Shown: piece after piece, positions 1-7,166 of the stretch
How positions within the stretch are numbered: position 1 is the first letter of the stretch
Layout: every line of letters starts with the position of its first letter
Virus record (IMG/VR): IMGVR_UViG_3300030098_006389
Coordinates: 1-41,026 of that record
Length of the DNA: 41,026 nt
DNA from: a virus
Strand: one strand, 5' to 3'
Position numbers and translations under genes: made by a program
The notes under the pieces: generated by a model
What the model was told of the DNA's origin: nothing
The model's input: only the letters and a program-made list of their open reading frames with translations
Databases searched by the model: none

Positions 1-87
1 AAAAATATTATCTCCCTTGTCTTCTTGAATCCAATCGAAAATTCTTGGTTTCATGTCTTTTAAAATTTCTAATCCAGTTTTTTGAAA
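1..87. repeat. Terminal direct repeat, left copy (circular closure)
   Basis: These 87 bases are identical to 40940-41026. Both copies lie in the same frame of the tail-fibre gene, so this is most simply the assembly overlap of a circular or circularly permuted genome of 40,939 bp rather than a biological terminal repeat. Confidence 0.95.
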
Positions 88-2229
88 ATCTCTAACATTT
101 TTTTTCAAGCAAATATCGGACGTATGATTTAAATCGCCACTAGTAACGCCATTAGCAGTAACAGATAATGCGTTTTGAACATTCAAAACCGTTACGGAAG
201 ACGATGTTGTTCCACTTGCTAGTATTTTTGTTACAGTGCCAGTGTTACCGCTATTCAGGCTAGAATTATCAACATGCAGTCGATGACTTGGTGAGGTTAA
301 ACCAATGCCAACATTTCCGCTAGAATCAATTCTTGCCCTTTCAACTGCATTTGTTGTAAAAAACATGTTATGGCCTGTGACACCTATAGCATTATAATTA
401 ATAGCTGTAGTTTGATTATCTGAAAATGATATTTGGCATGTTGCATCCCCAGATTCAAAATGAGCAATTCCATTCGTCGTTGCATGGTAAACATGAAATA
501 AAGAATCAGGTGAGGCTGTACCAATACCTACTAGATTGTTACTGCTATCCACTTTTAATGTGGAAGTATCAAACGTGGCATCACCTGAAACTGTAAGGCT
601 AGATAGCGTACCAACACTATTAATATTAGTTTGTGCTGCTGTTTGTAATGTTCCTGCAAGTTGGGTAGCAGTTAATCGGCCTGTACTGGGATTATATGTA
701 AGGTTCCCGTCCATTTCTAACCCAACATTACCAGTAGAACTGGTCGCCCCTTCAACAAACGTAATAAGGTTATCTTCATCCGTAGATTCGTTATCTGTTA
801 CCGTTACATGAGTCGCATTTGTCGCTGTACCAGTAACATCCCCAATAACATCCCCAGTAAGATTACCAGTAACGTTTCCAGTAACATCCCCAGTAACATC
901 CCCAGTAAGATTACCAGTAACGTTTCCAGTAACGTTTCCAGTAACGTTTCCTGTAACATTACCAGTAACATTGCCTTCTAAATTTGCTACGAATGTACCA
1001 ACACCTCCAGAAACGACCTCTGACGACAAGGAAGCCTCAGCTACAAAGGTGAGCTTTCCAACCGAATTGTCCCAACCAAGAAACGCTTCTTTGGCTGACC
1101 CATCATAATATTCCATGACGATACCAACATCTTTATTTGTGTCAGCACTTAAATTGCCACCCCCTGATGCTGTTTGTAAATGGATTAAAGGGTCAACAAC
1201 TGTTAATGTGCTTGAATTTACTGTTGTTGTCGTTCCATTCACTGTTAAATCGCCACTAACCGTTAAAGCCCCCGTTACGGTAGCACCTGTTTTATTTAAA
1301 GCTAAAACATCATCAACGCTACCATCTGCCCCATCTGCTAAACTAAATAAAAATTGTCCTTTTTCTGTTCCGTCTGAAACATCTAGCTGCGTCATTCTAA
1401 TTCGAGCAAATTCATGTTGTTGATTGTTATCATTTTCAGCATTAAAAGAAACGTCATAATAGTCATTATCTGCTGGACTTGCCGAAGTTCTATCCAACTT
1501 AATGAGAGTAGTAGATGCCCCATCTTCATTTCTTTGAATGCTAATAGGAATTGCTGATGTTCCAGTAATAGACAAACCATCTTTTACGGTTATTGTTCCA
1601 TCCAAAGTTAAGTTATCATGAGAGCCTCCGATAGCCCAAATACTAGGAATAATATTTGTTCTGTCATCGTAAGTTACCGTGCCACCCCCTCTGAAAATAT
1701 TGTAATTGGGACCTTCAACGGTACCTTGGATGGTTAAGTTTTTAGTATTTGCTACGGTAACATAAGCCCCCATAAGGAACTTTAAATTAATATTACTTGG
1801 AATCGTCAAATTATCTGATATAGCCCAATTGCCAGGATTTAGATAAACGGTCCGATCTGCTCCTGATGCACTTGAAACAGCAGCAGAAATTGTTGCGTTT
1901 GTTGCAGCCCCAAAGCTAGAAGCATCAATTTCTGATGTACTGACAGTTCCAGAGTTCGGAAAAAAATATTGATTTTCTAGCGTTTGTATCGTTGATCCTG
2001 CACTTGTTTTAATCAAAACCGTGTATGTCCCATCAGCGAAAATTTCTCCTTTGCCGTTGGAATCTAGGGTAACAGGATTACTAGCTGTACTGCTCTTGTT
2101 AGCGTCATTCCAGATTGTTTTTGCTGTTGTTCCATCTGTCTCATAGAAATAAACTTGTCCTGATGCTAGTGGTTCACCGCTATGCATGATCCCTGAAACT
2201 AAATATTCAACTTGTACTGCTTGTGGCAT
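1..2229 (-). CDS. Tail fibre/spike with C-terminal S74 chaperone (N-terminal 743 codons)
   Basis: This is the receptor-binding fibre of the virion. The frame is open from ATG 2229 to base 1 and continues, via the 87-bp overlap, to the stop at 40790-40792, giving about 792 residues. The N-terminus (MPQAVQVEYLVSGIM) and the following 'GQVYFYETDGTT' stretch resemble the particle-binding head domains of podovirus fibres. Residues ~416-464 are tandem G-N-V-T / G-D-V-T tetrapeptides. Near the C-terminus lies an intramolecular chaperone domain (peptidase S74): Ser704 in HTSDICLKKN and Lys709, five residues later, match the Ser...Lys dyad of self-cleaving endosialidase chaperones, so about 89 residues should be released after trimerisation. 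AAGGAGGG precedes the start. It lies between the gp4-like and gp10-like genes. The role is inferred from architecture; the receptor is unknown. Confidence 0.88.
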   Translation of the reverse strand, partial: MPQAVQVEYLVSGIMHSGEPLASGQVYFYETDGTTAKTIWNDANKSSTASNPVTLDSNGKGEIFADGTYTVLIKTSAGSTIQTLENQYFFPNSGTVSTSEIDASSFGAATNATISAAVSSASGADRTVYLNPGNWAISDNLTIPSNINLKFLMGAYVTVANTKNLTIQGTVEGPNYNIFRGGGTVTYDDRTNIIPSIWAIGGSHDNLTLDGTITVKDGLSITGTSAIPISIQRNEDGASTTLIKLDRTSASPADNDYYDVSFNAENDNNQQHEFARIRMTQLDVSDGTEKGQFLFSLADGADGSVDDVLALNKTGATVTGALTVSGDLTVNGTTTTVNSSTLTVVDPLIHLQTASGGGNLSADTNKDVGIVMEYYDGSAKEAFLGWDNSVGKLTFVAEASLSSEVVSGGVGTFVANLEGNVTGNVTGNVTGNVTGNVTGNLTGDVTGDVTGNVTGNLTGDVIGDVTGTATNATHVTVTDNESTDEDNLITFVEGATSSTGNVGLEMDGNLTYNPSTGRLTATQLAGTLQTAAQTNINSVGTLSSLTVSGDATFDTSTLKVDSSNNLVGIGTASPDSLFHVYHATTNGIAHFESGDATCQISFSDNQTTAINYNAIGVTGHNMFFTTNAVERARIDSSGNVGIGLTSPSHRLHVDNSSLNSGNTGTVTKILASGTTSSSVTVLNVQNALSVTANGVTSGDLNHTSDICLKKNVRDFQKTGLEILKDMKPRIFDWIQEDKGDNIF

Positions 2230-2239
2230 AATTCCCTCC

Positions 2240-3082
2240 TTACCTTAATTGAGGGGAAAATTGTAGTCCCCCACTTTCGTTATCGATATACTTTGCCTCT
2301 TCATATGATCGAAATGCTCTTGTTTGGATATCTTTTAACTCTTGCCCTGTTACCCCATTTTGCAACGCCAATCTTTCAGCTAATCCTAAAACCAACGGTT
2401 CATGCCATTCCTGAAAAAAATCAGGATTGTTATTTGAACTATCAAAATCTTCTGGAAATGTATTAGCCACAAATTCTAAAACATAGTCAGTAGCAGAATC
2501 TGGTATTGGGTGGATGTATAATTGAGGTGTTGTTTCACGTTTAAAATAATACTGAATTGGTTTACCAGAATTATTAGAATCAAAGCGATTCAAATATTCC
2601 GTTTTAGTAATTTTGTGTATTTGAGTGTTTATTTCATCACCTGTATCTCTTACCATCCCATCATCTAATGAAATAATGTTAGTATCTAAACTAACTTGTC
2701 CAATATTGGTATAAGCCGTTCCAGATACCCAACTACTAGCAGCAGCGGTAGTAAGTTTTTTCCAATATGTTTTATATTTTGCTCCAGTTATCGGTTTATT
2801 TTCAGCAGCAGCCGTATGATTACGAATACATTCATAATCAATATTATCTGTACCCCTAACTTTGCTACTAGCTGTCAAAGCCACTGTAATATTGTCTTGC
2901 TTCCAAAGAAAAACGCCTTTAGCACGCCATAACTTAACCATCATGTTAAGCATTTTTTTGCCTGTATCATACTGCTCATTTGATAATGTCTGACCTTCGG
3001 GCAAAACGTTAATAACTTTAAACGCCATTTCAATAATGTCATTTGTTGTTACATCAAAATCATAACTGCTTGATGTCGCCAT
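2240..3082 (-). CDS. P22 gp4-like head-tail adaptor (tail accessory factor)
   Basis: This 280-residue protein probably forms the ring below the portal that closes the filled head and attaches the tail machine. The N-terminal helical region (DIIEMAFKVINVLPEG, then YDTGKKMLNMMVKLWRAKG at ~38-56) is typical of the phage P22 gp4 / packaged-DNA-stabilisation family, and a helical C-terminus (EPLVLGLAERLALQNG) follows a beta-rich middle. It is longer than P22 gp4 itself (about 166 residues), as in many environmental relatives. It sits after the capsid gene and just before the tail fibre, where a connector protein is expected. Assignment rests on pattern recognition of the N-terminal part and on position. 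Confidence 0.75.
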   Translation of the reverse strand: MATSSSYDFDVTTNDIIEMAFKVINVLPEGQTLSNEQYDTGKKMLNMMVKLWRAKGVFLWKQDNITVALTASSKVRGTDNIDYECIRNHTAAAENKPITGAKYKTYWKKLTTAAASSWVSGTAYTNIGQVSLDTNIISLDDGMVRDTGDEINTQIHKITKTEYLNRFDSNNSGKPIQYYFKRETTPQLYIHPIPDSATDYVLEFVANTFPEDFDSSNNNPDFFQEWHEPLVLGLAERLALQNGVTGQELKDIQTRAFRSYEEAKYIDNESGGLQFSPQLR

Positions 3083-3448
3083 CTAGTCCTCCTTCTTGAT
3101 TAACCATTTAAGTGATAAAAATTCCCTAGGCGACATCTCAACATCTTCAAATGCCTCTAAACTTATTTCTGGGACTTCCAACTCAATATCTTGATTTAAA
3201 AGCTCTTCCATTTCAGTAAAAAACTGTTGTTGATTTTCTGGTTTTACTTCAAAAACTGGTTTGTTATTTATTGTTTTCTCTTCACCAAATTCTTTTATTT
3301 TTTTCTCTTTAATTTTATTAAATGAATTAATTTCTTCAATTGCAAGCTGAACAAATTTACTCACTTCAAATAATTTTGATGCTTTGAATTTTAGGTTTGA
3401 GATAATTTCTAGGCTGTTCTGTGAGTTTACTAAAAGTCCAAGTTTCAT
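3083..3448 (-). CDS. Small phage protein, DUF1617-like
   Basis: A 121-residue acidic, helical protein starting MKLGLLVNSQNSLEIISNLK and ending directly at the start of the gp4-like gene. The pattern (two N-terminal helices, a charged helix with KIKEFGEE, then a 'KPENQQQFFTEMEELLN' segment and a short acidic beta part) resembles the DUF1617 family of small phage structural-module proteins, whose function is unknown. No catalytic motif is visible. It lies inside the continuous head/tail gene series and is presumably expressed with it. The family match is tentative. Confidence 0.6.
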   Translation of the reverse strand: MKLGLLVNSQNSLEIISNLKFKASKLFEVSKFVQLAIEEINSFNKIKEKKIKEFGEEKTINNKPVFEVKPENQQQFFTEMEELLNQDIELEVPEISLEAFEDVEMSPREFLSLKWLIKKED

Positions 3449-3457
3449 AAAATATCC

Positions 3458-3667
3458 TTATTCAAATTTAAAATTTCTATTTACCATTTTAAAGTTAGCG
3501 AGGTTGTCATTGTAACTAGGTTTATCTAGGCAATGCTTACAAACTAATTTTTTGGTGTGCTGCTCAAGTATTAACTCACTTCTAAGAAATATTGTGCCTG
3601 CACACCTGTCACAGGGCCTATAATATTCAAATAGGCCCTGCTTTTTACTCTTTTTAAGAGTCGTCAT
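3458..3667 (-). CDS. Small zinc-ribbon protein
   Basis: A 69-residue basic protein with two CxxC knuckles, CDRC at ~19-22 and CKHC at ~43-46, separated by about 20 residues, as in zinc ribbons that bind one Zn ion. The N-terminus is Lys-rich. It lies 6 nt downstream of the capsid gene stop in the head module, so it is probably co-expressed at late times. It could bind nucleic acid or support a protein interaction; the sequence does not decide. A second small Cys-rich protein lies before the large terminase (11207-11383), but the two do not look closely related. Confidence 0.65.
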   Translation of the reverse strand: MTTLKKSKKQGLFEYYRPCDRCAGTIFLRSELILEQHTKKLVCKHCLDKPSYNDNLANFKMVNRNFKFE

Positions 3668-3673
3668 TTATGG

Positions 3674-4576
3674 TTATGCTCCTGCATTTCCGTAAAATGA
3701 TCTCCAGTCAAAAACAACTGCATTTCCTCTAAAATAACTTACAATTTGATTAACCATTGATGCTTGTTTGAAGTCTTCCATAATGCGTGGTTTTTCTCGC
3801 TCTTGGTATCCACTTCCATCAACTGATGTTTTTACTATCCACCCATTAGTGTCTGAAATGTATGCACTAGAAATATAGCCCTCAGGAATCCTGCCTGCTG
3901 TTCTTCCGAATACGTTAAGATCGTTGTTATTTCCACCAGGTTGTAGCGTGCTGTGTAATAGCTTATGAGCAGTTGTAGCAAGATCAACTGGAACAAGCAA
4001 AAGTTTAGGTTTTACATTTATTTTATTGCCTCTAGCATCAGTAAATTTCCCTACTGTTGTGGACATAGAAATTAAACTTGCTTCTGATAATGCTGCTGCT
4101 GTTGATGTGTTACTCCCAGTGCCACCAGACCCTTCTAACGGATGAGATGCTGAAAATAAAACAACGCCATCTGCTAATGTTGTTGAAAATCCATCATTTA
4201 ACACGTTCATACAAATTGTTTCAATCGTATCGGCCGTGCTTTGACCCATGCTTGTAGCAGCCCGAAGAATTTCTCCATAAAGATTATCTTGAATTGCCTC
4301 ATGCGTAATATCAAGTTTTTTTCCATAACTTTGGTTAACGCAAATTGTCTTCACACCTTGGTTAATTGTGTCACTAGCTGCTTCGCTGCCCTCAGCCTTA
4401 GTGCTATGCAAGCCCACACTTGAAATTTCGTTATAAGTCTCTAGTTCTTTATTGCTTTGAATCGTTGGGAAAGCTTTTTGATAATGCTTTTCCGCAGCTT
4501 CGTATGATAAACCATAATTCTTTTTTATTCCCTCAACTAAAAGTCGGGATATATTTGACCGTAAAATATTTGCCAT
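3674..4576 (-). CDS. Major capsid protein (Mu gpT-like, HK97 fold)
   Basis: A 300-residue protein that most likely builds the icosahedral shell. The N-terminal helix (NISRLLVEGIKKNYGLSYE), central 'YGKKLDITHEAIQDNLYGEI' segment, 'LFSASHPLEG' and 'KPKLLLVPVDLATTAHKLL' blocks are characteristic of Mu-like gpT major head subunits, which adopt the HK97 fold. No long N-terminal scaffold (delta) region is present, consistent with a separate scaffold gene at 5705-6565. It lies after scaffold and associated structural genes and before the adaptor gene, the usual head-gene order. The hydrophobic 'SYFRGNAVVFDWRSFYG' end is typical of the last strand of this family. Confidence 0.82.
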   Translation of the reverse strand: MANILRSNISRLLVEGIKKNYGLSYEAAEKHYQKAFPTIQSNKELETYNEISSVGLHSTKAEGSEAASDTINQGVKTICVNQSYGKKLDITHEAIQDNLYGEILRAATSMGQSTADTIETICMNVLNDGFSTTLADGVVLFSASHPLEGSGGTGSNTSTAAALSEASLISMSTTVGKFTDARGNKINVKPKLLLVPVDLATTAHKLLHSTLQPGGNNNDLNVFGRTAGRIPEGYISSAYISDTNGWIVKTSVDGSGYQEREKPRIMEDFKQASMVNQIVSYFRGNAVVFDWRSFYGNAGA

Positions 4577-4586
4577 TTAATTACTC

Positions 4587-5120
4587 CTATACGCTCGTAT
4601 TACTTATAGATGCGTTTTCGCATACCTGTACCAATAAATCAACATGTTCTCCATAAGCATTGTTAGGGTCCCCATCCTTTCCAATTATGCGAACTTGCTG
4701 CCCTGTCCCAATATTTGAACTATCAAGTTCTATTCTTGAAACACCAGATACAGTTGAACAATCAGCTACAACTAAATCTGCTGTTGCTCCAACAGCAGCT
4801 AAAGCAACCGCCGTTCCACTATCAGCCTGTATTTTAAAAACCATTGAAGGATCAATTTTTTTAACTATTAGCGTACCTGCTGTACTTGCTGCTAAATAAT
4901 TAATTGTTTCCCCATCAGAATTTTTTATCCCTTGTACAACATCGGATAAAATTGCACCTGATCCTGCTGCTACTCTAGCAACATTTCCGTCAGCCTCTAA
5001 AATTACGCCATCATTTAAGCCGATTCTTGCACCGTTGGAAGCGTCTACTGAAACCTCTCTCATTACAGGGTTTCCACCGTATTGGTATTCTAATCCTCTA
5101 GGATTATCTATATTTGCCAT
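4587..5120 (-). CDS. Probable capsid-associated (decoration-type) structural protein
   Basis: A 177-residue, Ala/Gly/Val/Ser-rich beta protein starting MANIDNPRGLEYQYGG. This opening is common among small virion proteins encoded next to capsid genes. The composition, with repeated short beta strands (GARIGLNDGVILEADGNVARV) and few charges, fits a trimeric decoration or cement protein on the shell surface. It ends 10 nt before the capsid gene and uses a good ribosome site (GGAGG before ATG). No enzyme motif is seen. The decoration role is an inference from position and composition; a minor capsid role is also possible. Confidence 0.6.
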   Translation of the reverse strand: MANIDNPRGLEYQYGGNPVMREVSVDASNGARIGLNDGVILEADGNVARVAAGSGAILSDVVQGIKNSDGETINYLAASTAGTLIVKKIDPSMVFKIQADSGTAVALAAVGATADLVVADCSTVSGVSRIELDSSNIGTGQQVRIIGKDGDPNNAYGEHVDLLVQVCENASISNTSV

Positions 5121-5135
5121 TTAATTCCTCCATAA

Positions 5136-5702
5136 TTACAAATGAAGTTCTTCCACTTGTGATTTTTTGCTCGCACTGTGTTTTCTTATTGCATCCCTAA
5201 TTTCTATAGTAGTATGCATTAAAACCAATCCTTGCCGTTGTATTAAGCCATCAGGGTTGGCATCTACGCCAATGTTTACATCTCTAAAATGACTTGAAAA
5301 ATCAATCAAATCATCAGGTCTTGTAAACACATAACCCATCTGTCTGCGTTTTGCAGTATTTTCACTCGATTCCCAATATGGAACATGATTAGGATTTTTA
5401 TATAAATGATCGACCGACAAAAAATCTTGTCTTTCTAAGTCATCTAAAACCTTTTCAATATTAAAATTTGGGGCAGATTTTTCAAAAGGCTGATCTGATG
5501 CCTTGTTTAAAGCAGATTGAGACTCGTTGTCTCTTTCCGATAGTATTTTCATAGCAGCATTCCCAATCGAATCTTTCATCATAAAAGATTTTATGGTTTT
5601 GCCGTCTTTATATATTATACTATAGACTCCGTTTTTAAGCTTCGCAAGTTTTTTTATTTCACTTAATTTAATTTCTTTGTTTTTTATTTTTATTGATTCC
5701 AT
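5136..5702 (-). CDS. Hypothetical head-module protein
   Basis: A 188-residue protein not recognised by family. It has a Lys-rich beta-like N-terminus (IKIKNKEIKLSEIKKLAKLK), a charged middle and an Arg/Lys-rich C-terminal third with 'YWESSENTAKRRQMGYVFTRPDDLIDF'. It begins 2 nt after the scaffold stop and precedes the decoration-type and capsid genes, so its expression is tied to head assembly. A minor head protein or assembly factor would fit, but nothing in the sequence shows which. Confidence 0.55.
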   Translation of the reverse strand: MESIKIKNKEIKLSEIKKLAKLKNGVYSIIYKDGKTIKSFMMKDSIGNAAMKILSERDNESQSALNKASDQPFEKSAPNFNIEKVLDDLERQDFLSVDHLYKNPNHVPYWESSENTAKRRQMGYVFTRPDDLIDFSSHFRDVNIGVDANPDGLIQRQGLVLMHTTIEIRDAIRKHSASKKSQVEELHL

Positions 5703-5704
5703 TA

Positions 5705-6565
5705 TTATTGCTCCTGATTTTTATTTACAGCTTCCACTAATTCCTTTGCTCTCAATCGCAACGCTTTTTCATCTAATTCTGGAAACATCATCCTAACGGA
5801 TTCGAGTTCAGCACGACTAATTCGTGTCACTTTTTTACTTGGACGTTGTAATGGAGCTCCTTCGCTTGGAGAACTTGATTGATACGGATTCTGCTTGAAT
5901 TGGGGCATATCATTTACTCGCTGTGACACTAAATCAAGTTGTTGCTTAATACTCATATGCTGATAAGCAGGATCATTAATCATCTTAGAATGAATGTTTT
6001 CAGCTACATTTGATCTAGCTTCATCGACCTGATACCAAGGGTTTTTCTGCTTAAAGTAATCTGCAATTTCTTGTGGGGACATATCTTGGTTAGAGCTTTG
6101 AATCTTACTCATTTCTTGTTCATACTTCTTGTATTCATCATAATCGGATGACTCAAACGCCTCACGTTTCTTAACTTCTAACTCAGATAACGTAACTTCA
6201 TTTTCTTTATGAGTACGCTCTGCATCTTTTTGCATTAAAACTTCAATTTGTTTTTTTAATTCTTCAATTTCAGAATCTTTTTTAGTGTTTTTTTTGATTA
6301 AACCTTCTATCCGTTTATCACGTTTAAACCCTTTTTTCTTTTTAGGCTTTTCTTCTACAACAACATCTACCAAATCTCCTTCATCGTCTGTATCAGATGC
6401 TTCATCAGTTTTTTGCTCATCCTCTTCAACCACAACGTCATTATCACTATCGGACTCAAGCCCTTCCTCAACAATAATTTCGTCTGCTTCATCGTTGCCC
6501 TCTTTCCCTTTTATTAGTTTGCTTACCGATTCTAAATCATAAACTGGTTCTTGTTCTCCACTCAT
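5705..6565 (-). CDS. Probable head scaffold protein
   Basis: A 286-residue, highly charged protein likely to act as the internal scaffold for procapsid assembly. Residues ~20-75 are extremely acidic (runs of D/E with VVVEE repeats); ~75-150 is Lys-rich and predicted coiled coil (KKNTKKDSEIEELKKQIEVL); a Pro/Gln/Ser linker follows, and the end is a basic-acidic helix (RAELESVRMMFPELDEKALR) such as scaffolds use to bind capsid. It lies between the portal and capsid genes, the usual position. The start overlaps the upstream GroES-like gene by 4 nt (ATGA), implying translational coupling. Confidence 0.75.
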   Translation of the reverse strand: MSGEQEPVYDLESVSKLIKGKEGNDEADEIIVEEGLESDSDNDVVVEEDEQKTDEASDTDDEGDLVDVVVEEKPKKKKGFKRDKRIEGLIKKNTKKDSEIEELKKQIEVLMQKDAERTHKENEVTLSELEVKKREAFESSDYDEYKKYEQEMSKIQSSNQDMSPQEIADYFKQKNPWYQVDEARSNVAENIHSKMINDPAYQHMSIKQQLDLVSQRVNDMPQFKQNPYQSSSPSEGAPLQRPSKKVTRISRAELESVRMMFPELDEKALRLRAKELVEAVNKNQEQ

Positions 6566-6903
6566 AAAACTTCCCCTACAATAAATTCATCTTCTGATGG
6601 CCTGTAATCCTCGTCAACTTCTTCGTGAATGGTATGTAATGCATCTTCATATAGATAGAAATACTCCACGCCATCCCACTTTTTGATAGAGTAAGAATGC
6701 CTACCAAAAGACACATAATCTCCTACTTTTACTTTTAAAACTTCACATCCTATAGCGATGACTTCACCCTCGTGCTTTTCCATCGTTCCACCTTCGAGGG
6801 CTTCTTTAGCAAGAACGATACCACTTTTTGTTGTTTCTTCGACTGTTTGTTTTACCACAACCGCCGTTGGCACTAGGATTCTAGCGACTTTTAATTTTTT
6901 CAT
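6562..6903 (-). CDS. Phage-encoded GroES-like co-chaperonin
   Basis: A 113-residue protein that probably caps the host GroEL ring and helps fold the capsid protein, as T4 gp31 does. The GroES pattern is visible: N-terminal strand (VARILVPTAVVVK), mobile-loop segment with GIVL at 28-31, 'EGEVIAIG' at 45-52, 'VKVGDYVSFG' at 58-67 and a C-terminal 'EYFYLYEDALHTI' strand, followed by an acidic extension of about 20 residues. It overlaps both neighbours by 4 nt (ATGA) and lies between portal and scaffold, so it is made together with head proteins. The chaperone role is inferred from the family. Confidence 0.78.
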   Translation of the reverse strand: MKKLKVARILVPTAVVVKQTVEETTKSGIVLAKEALEGGTMEKHEGEVIAIGCEVLKVKVGDYVSFGRHSYSIKKWDGVEYFYLYEDALHTIHEEVDEDYRPSEDEFIVGEVL

Positions 6904-7166
6904 TTTTGTAGCTCCTTAAATTTTTCTAAAACATCACTAAACGCTTGGTAATTACCTAACATTTTATTTGTTTTTTCTTCATTAATTAGACCATGTACCA
7001 GTTCATCTTGAGACTCTAACTGCCTAGTAAAGACCCAATTTATAAATAGAACTGTTAATGGGTTTTTGACCCAACCCGAATAGTCATGCCCACCCATTTC
7101 ACTTTCAAGCTGGCTCGCTGTTCTATTAACAATTAATTCATAATCCTCAAATAACGTTTTACGCAT
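6900..7166 (-). CDS. Hypothetical protein between portal and GroES-like gene
   Basis: An 88-residue protein of unknown function. The start at 7166 (MRKTLFEDYELIVNR) is chosen because AGGAGGTG lies 4 nt before it; the frame is open further upstream but that would extend into the portal gene without a ribosome site. It overlaps the portal stop by 8 nt and the co-chaperonin start by 4 nt. Composition is ordinary and slightly acidic, with an aromatic block (GWVKNPLTVLFINWVF). A similarly placed small helical gene is frequent after portals, but I do not recognise this one. Confidence 0.65.
   Translation of the reverse strand: MRKTLFEDYELIVNRTASQLESEMGGHDYSGWVKNPLTVLFINWVFTRQLESQDELVHGLINEEKTNKMLGNYQAFSDVLEKFKELQK

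Noticed and set aside
1-87. Terminal direct repeat as a genuine phage end (T7-type)
   Set aside because: It lies inside the tail-fibre coding sequence in the same frame at both ends and has a length typical of an assembly k-mer overlap; no terminase site evidence.
536-1423. Plus-strand open frames in the fibre region
   Set aside because: They mirror the beta-rich fibre codons on the other strand; no ribosome site and no family resemblance.
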